From: Embiotoca jacksoni | Lineage: Eukaryota > Chordata > Actinopteri > Embiotocidae | Length of the DNA: 64,000 nt | Direction: 5' to 3' | NCBI GenBank assembly: GCA_022577435.1 | Contig: JAKOON010000009.1 | Span: 7,729,411 to 7,793,410 of the forward strand | Shown here: piece by piece, positions 1-64,000 of the stretch | How the letters are laid out: each line of letters opens with the position of its first letter | Position numbering within the stretch: the stretch's first letter is position 1 | Program-made: the position numbers and the translations under genes | The notes under the pieces: model-generated | Databases searched by the model: none | What the model was told of the DNA's origin: nothing | What the model saw: the letters and a program-made list of their open reading frames with translations, nothing else

Positions 1-1577
1 GACGTGTGTGTGTGTGTGTGTGTGTGCGTGTGTGTGGGGGTGGGGGTGGGGGGGGTGGGGGGATTGGTATGTGCTCGTCTGGCAGCATACTGTAAGCCAC
101 AGAGATCTGAGGATGACTGCAGTAGCAAGCGAGCAAATTTTTAGTGAAGATACTGACCGACATTGCTCAAACACACACGCTCCTTATATTTGTCACTTCA
201 TCCACTTCATATAAGTGTTGCCTCCTCTTAACTTTCTCCCAGTCTTCTTTTCTTTCTTCCCTCCCTGGCCCTCACTATCGTCATTGAGTCTTCTCTTCAC
301 TGTGTTTGCCGTTTTCCCTTAATCTTTATTCGTTTTGCCTTTTCCCCTCTTTTTTTTTTTTTTTTAATCCTCTGTTCTCCCTTTTGTTCACATAACAGGC
401 CGCCCTCTTCTTCTGCCTTTCTTTCCTTGTCATTTATGCCCACCATCCTGTCACCATTATCTTCTGTCTGTAAATCTTCATCACAACAGCCTCTCTCACT
501 GCTCAGGCTAATCTCCAGAGAAGCAACAACACGAGGATATGATCCACAATTCTCAGTATATCATGATGGAATACAGATGCTCCCAAAACTGCTCTGTGTT
601 TACGTTAGTTTGCATAGTTGTCACACTTGGCTTGATTTTGTGCACATTCTGGTATCTGTGTGTTTTGTAAAGATTAGGCTCAACACAGTGGGGATAAGAG
701 ACCATAACCCATTCTTTAAAACACACTCCTAGCTATAAAGCTGGACTGGTGGATGTGAGATAAGAGATTTTCTGTATTGTAACCTGGGCCAGTGTAGATG
801 GAGCAGCTGCAGTGTAAGTGCTGTATTCAGTTCTTTTGTGTGAGTGAAAATGTGTCGCTATTTTGCGGGGGTTCTCCAGTGATCGAACACTGTGCCTTTA
901 TAAAGTTGATGGACTCACAAAGGGCAGCATTTTAAGGAATCAGTGGTTTTAATTAGAGCAGCAGACATATTCCGACTGTTGGTCAAGCTCCAAAAATGCT
1001 GCATCATTTAATTTTCCATAATGTCACTCTAAAGCACATTTCATTACATCCCCTCAGCTTCCTTAATGCTTTCTACATTAAACACTCCTTTTTTGTTAAC
1101 AATGTGTCTGTATCATTCATGCAATTATGAAGCATTTGAAGTTGGCTTTTAAAAGGACATTTTATAACTATTTGGTGTATATAAATAATACAAAATTATA
1201 TTTTCTTCTTTTTCAGCAAAGCTTACTGACGCATTGAGAAGTTTCGGTATATTTTATTGTACCTCTAAGTTAAATTTAAAATTGTTGAGCTGTGAATGCA
1301 GTATTTAAGTAAATGCACTTTCCACCACTGAAGAAGAATATCTCTGCCGCTGATCTGGAAGCTGTTTCACATCCAATAGTACTGAATGAAATGGTGCAAG
1401 AGCCATGGTCAGTGATCCCACATCAGCAGTTGGATAAATACAGGCTCCTGAAGAACAGCCTCTCATTGTGCCAGTCCTGCAATATAAAATAATTGCAGCC
1501 CACTGTGAATTTACTGTTGTTTTAGGAACTCAGGCTTGGACTCTAACCTAAATGTAGTTTTGCCTTTTATCCACCAG
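1..1577 (+). other. elmo1 intron upstream of the first exon seen
   Basis: I searched for the first coding exon (family start MPPPADIVKVAIEW) and saw nothing like it, so this is intron. It starts with a (GT)n run and a G-run cluster (36-62) and holds a poly-T tract at about 351-365. Nothing else is recognisable. Confidence 0.75.
8..62 (+). repeat. (GT)n run followed by G-quadruplex-type G-runs
   Basis: (GT)n to about 35, then four G-runs of 5, 5, 8 and 6 bases separated by single T residues (36-62). This fits the intramolecular G-quadruplex pattern with one-base loops. It is on the sense strand, so it is also in the pre-mRNA. Confidence 0.85.
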
Positions 1578-61093
<59,516 letters not shown>

Positions 61094-62500
61094 ACGTACG
61101 ACCCCACAAGCCCAGCCCAAACAAACCCTGCACCTACTGTATTCACTGGACCAACCCCCTTTTCTTATAAACTGGAACAAAAATGAATAAAACCACCTAA
61201 TATAAACACAGGAACTGTGATTGAAAGAAAAAGGATTTATTGAACTATTTTCCTCTTGCCAGACCTTCATAAGAGAGAAAATGGTGCATATTAACATTGA
61301 TCGTTGCACTTGAGGGACTTGGGGTCAAGCTATCGGGTTGACATGGAGAAGAGAAACCAGGAAGTGTTTGCTTGGCCTGTCGGTCGTCCTACGTCTTCTT
61401 CCTCACTCTCCTCCTACGTCTGATGTTTCAAAACATTCACTTCTTCTTCTTGGCTGAAGCGTTCGATGTCATCTTGCTTCAAGATTGGTGTAGACAAATG
61501 CTTAGAAATTCCATTTGATTCAGCTTCCTTGTTGTCCTTTTTTTATGTTTATTCTATTATTTTTCCTCAGGGCTTTTGTGGGGAGGGATGATGGATGCGG
61601 GGATCAGAACGGATTGTGTAGTTCAGGAGCAAGGAGGGATGAGGGGGGTGTGGGGGGCATTAGTCAACTTCCCAGTAGTATTTCCTGTCACATTCCCACT
61701 TACAGTATTTGTGGCAGCTAAATGTTTCCGAAGAGGCGGAATTAAGAAATATACGTCTTGAAAATGATTTCTCATCTACTCTGTCCTGCTTCACATATAC
61801 TGAAGACTGTTAGAATAAGTCGATCCTCAAAATCCAGGCACTGTACAACAGTAAAAAGCCTCTCTTTTCAATATTAATGTTATTATCCCACCGCTGCTTA
61901 TTGCTTATTGTACACACCTACACATTGGCTTTGCCATAAAACAAACGTAAAAGCACCACCATCGTGAAACACGCATTCAAACATACTCACCTCTTCCTCG
62001 TTTGAGTCTGTCTCGTTGTAAAGGCTTTCTGTACACAACATTCCTCAGCAATATTTCAGCTTTTTTTTGTTTATCATTTGTAAGGTGATCATAATTTAGT
62101 GATTTTAAAATTGTGAAACTGCCAGGTAGTTGGTATTACCAAGTGTAAAGTTAGTATTCAGTCAAGGGAAGTTGACTTTTTTTGTGTTCAGGACTATATG
62201 GCCACAAAATTGAGAGTTTATGTATTTTTTTTTAATTTAAAAACAGATCATGGTTGTTATTTCTAGTATGATTTATATATTTCCCCTTCCTATTTAATGC
62301 CTTCAAATGTTTTTTTCTTTAGGCTTTTTCAAGCCCCTCAAAACTGCTGTTTACATTAAAGATTGAAGAACTGTAACAACTTTACGCAGTTCCTCTCTTT
62401 CTTCCTAAACCACAAACACTTAGAGGATCATACCATTATTGTGACATTGTCATTTAAAAAGGTTATTCTTGATTAAAGCAGCAAAAAAGAACCGCATTGT
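61094..62500 (+). other. elmo1: elmo1 3' UTR and candidate poly(A) signals
   Basis: Non-coding, AT-rich sequence after the stop. Poly(A)-signal hexamers: AATAAA at 61186-61191 (93 nt after the stop), ATTAAA at 62355-62360 and ATTAAA at 62472-62477. The last is followed by a T/G-rich stretch (ttgtttggtttcc, about 62497-62510), like a downstream element. I favour an end near 62.4-62.5 kb; the exact site is inferred. Confidence 0.6.
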
Positions 62501-64000
62501 TTGGTTTCCACTTCTAAGTTACACACTATATTGAGCCATTTGTGCTGAGTCATCACTCACACTTCCGTGGACATTCACAACAGATAAGAACAGGTAGTGA
62601 TTGATTAAGACTTTAATAATCCAAGAAGCATCACAGAAAAGCAGTTGAAACATGATCAGCAAATTAAATTAAAGCCCTTTAATAACATCTGCACTGTCTA
62701 CATGCTGGTACACAGAATTCACAGCAACACAAAATATACAGCAAATAAACATATTGTAAGGATAAAGGTTAAAGCAAAAATGTTGTGCCAATCTGCAACT
62801 GGATTATACACTTTATGATTCAGGTTCATTGTCAAACAAAGCTACACTAAAACAAAAACCATGTTACAATCAGTTATTACACCTTAATAAAAGATATAGG
62901 TTTATATCATAAACATCATGTATAAAATATAGCTCTACCTGTGCAAACTATTTTTCCATTTGTTCATTTTTATCATTTGATCTTCAAACAAATGTAACAG
63001 ATTGAACAGAAATGCAACCAAATCCGACCCCAAAAAACTTAATTTACCTAATATTCAGGATAAAACCATATATCTGTAGCTATACACTTTTAGTTTTTGT
63101 ACATGAGCACATAAGGAAAAGCATCAGCGGCCCCTACATGCACAGTCCTTCAGTCTGGGGGATCAACTTATTGGCTGGTTGCGGACTGTTCTCCCCTCAC
63201 GCACACCTAACTGTCAGGTGGGTGGGAGCGGTCATGCAGAGAGACAGAGTTTCTCCACCATCCCATCACCTCCAACCTCCTCCAGGGACTCCAGGTTCAT
63301 CGGTCCAGCTGAGCTTACAGCCGGGACCTTCTGAGCTGCTGCAGCTCCAGCCAAAGCTATACAAAATGTGATACTGGCCCCAACAGACCGAAAAAAACAA
63401 CAACAACGACAGCAATGGATATTGTGGAACTTTCAAAGCTGTTATTTCTCTCAGAAAATGTCCGCTTTGTTGAATAAAAATGTTCTCTGTATAAATCTCT
63501 CCATTTAGCTCAAGTTAAAATTGCAACATGCTGAAAGGAAATATTTTGGTTTACAGATCAATATATCTACTTCAGTAATTGAAGCAGTATTTGAAGTCCA
63601 AACTCTAATTATTTTCAGATTAATCAGTGCAATATCCTTATCCTTAATGTTTATGCGGGGAAAAAAAAACTTGTGAAATTTGTGATTTGGGACCCAGTAT
63701 GAGAAAAAAAAATCGGCCTTTTGTATTCAAGATAAACATTTTATCTGTGCGTGTGTCCTTGGTTTTGGTGCCTGGGTTTTCCCATTACATGCCTCGCTGT
63801 GTCACAGGATATTTATTTCCCTACACACAGGTTGCAGCAGTCCCCTACTCCTCAGTGTGTGACACCATTTCCTGCTTGACGGCTCTATCTACCGCCCATC
63901 CCCAAGAACCTCCACTGAGCTCCATCTTCAGGAGAAAATTGTTTAGTCACTAATGGATACCAATGCCCTGTGCTCATTAGAAATGCAAGTTGGTACCTAA
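62501..64000. other. Region downstream of elmo1
   Basis: AT-rich, except for 63120-63360 and 63820-63930. May be the 3' UTR (62600-63231), last exon and last intron of a convergent gene. AATAAA hexamers on the + strand at 62744, 62886 and 63473 have no associated gene that I can see. Confidence 0.4.
63232..63356 (-). CDS. Candidate terminal exon of a convergent gene
   Basis: The minus strand has an acceptor-like tttgtatag followed by an open frame, LAGAAAAQKVPAVSSAGPMN then LESLEEVGGDGMVEKLCLSA and a TGA (63232-63234). The block is clearly GC-richer than the AT-rich flanks, as expected for coding sequence. Minus-strand ATTAAA signals lie downstream at 62678-62683 and 62612-62617. I do not recognise the protein. 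A + strand frame also crosses this block, so the strand is an inference. Confidence 0.35.

Noticed and set aside
427..732. 101-residue + strand open frame
   Set aside because: Lies in intron, shows no similarity to the missing Elmo1 N-terminus and has no splice context.
61186..61191. AATAAA as the main elmo1 poly(A) signal
   Set aside because: Only 93 nt after the stop; later ATTAAA signals, one with a T/G-rich downstream stretch, fit better. It may be used as a minor site.
63812..63954. Exon on either strand with frame VAAVPYSSVCDTISCLTAL on +, or MELSGGSWGWAVDRAVKQEM on -
   Set aside because: Each strand has a plausible acceptor, but no convincing donor or known family; too near the window end to settle. 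Possibly part of the convergent gene.

Overview
This window is vertebrate nuclear DNA, almost certainly from a teleost fish and probably a percomorph. Long GT-AG introns, abundant (CA)n/(GT)n microsatellites, and fish-type SINE, foldback and PIF/Harbinger repeats separate short, well-conserved exons. There is no operon-like organisation, and most open frames are intron noise or low-complexity repeats.

One gene fills the window on the + strand: elmo1 (engulfment and cell motility 1), the adaptor that pairs with DOCK1-type exchange factors to activate Rac downstream of RhoG and engulfment receptors. I place 20 coding exons between 1578 and 61093. Their splice phases join without a break into 700 codons that align with human ELMO1 from about residue 27 to the C-terminus. 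Only the first coding exon (about 26 residues) lies upstream of the window, so the full protein would be about 726 residues. Exons 1-13 are packed into the first 16.6 kb. Exon 14 stands alone between two giant introns (16.7 and 15.8 kb). Exons 15-20, which carry the end of the ELMO domain, the PH domain and the proline-rich tail, lie in the last 12 kb. The stop codon is at 61091-61093, followed by a 3' UTR of roughly 1.3 kb.

The accessory content is: a degraded PIF/Harbinger transposon at 3691-5086, with remnants of both Harbinger genes and a nested tRNA-derived SINE; two foldback repeats, one in each giant intron; a solo LTR with perfect 5-bp target-site duplication only 40 bp upstream of exon 16; and many microsatellites, several directly beside splice donors.

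The most interesting leads are: (1) an in-frame 42-nt cassette exon at 11042-11083, not part of the canonical ELMO1 protein; (2) the exon-proximal solo LTR, which has its own TATA box; (3) a minus-strand exon-like open frame at 20185-20428, with strong acceptor and donor, inside intron 13; (4) a candidate internal promoter and first exon near 37.2-38.24 kb that could make a short Elmo1 form; (5) a probable convergent gene ending at about 63.2 kb. I found no wholly new biological system. These are gene-structure and transposon-gene observations that transcript data could test.
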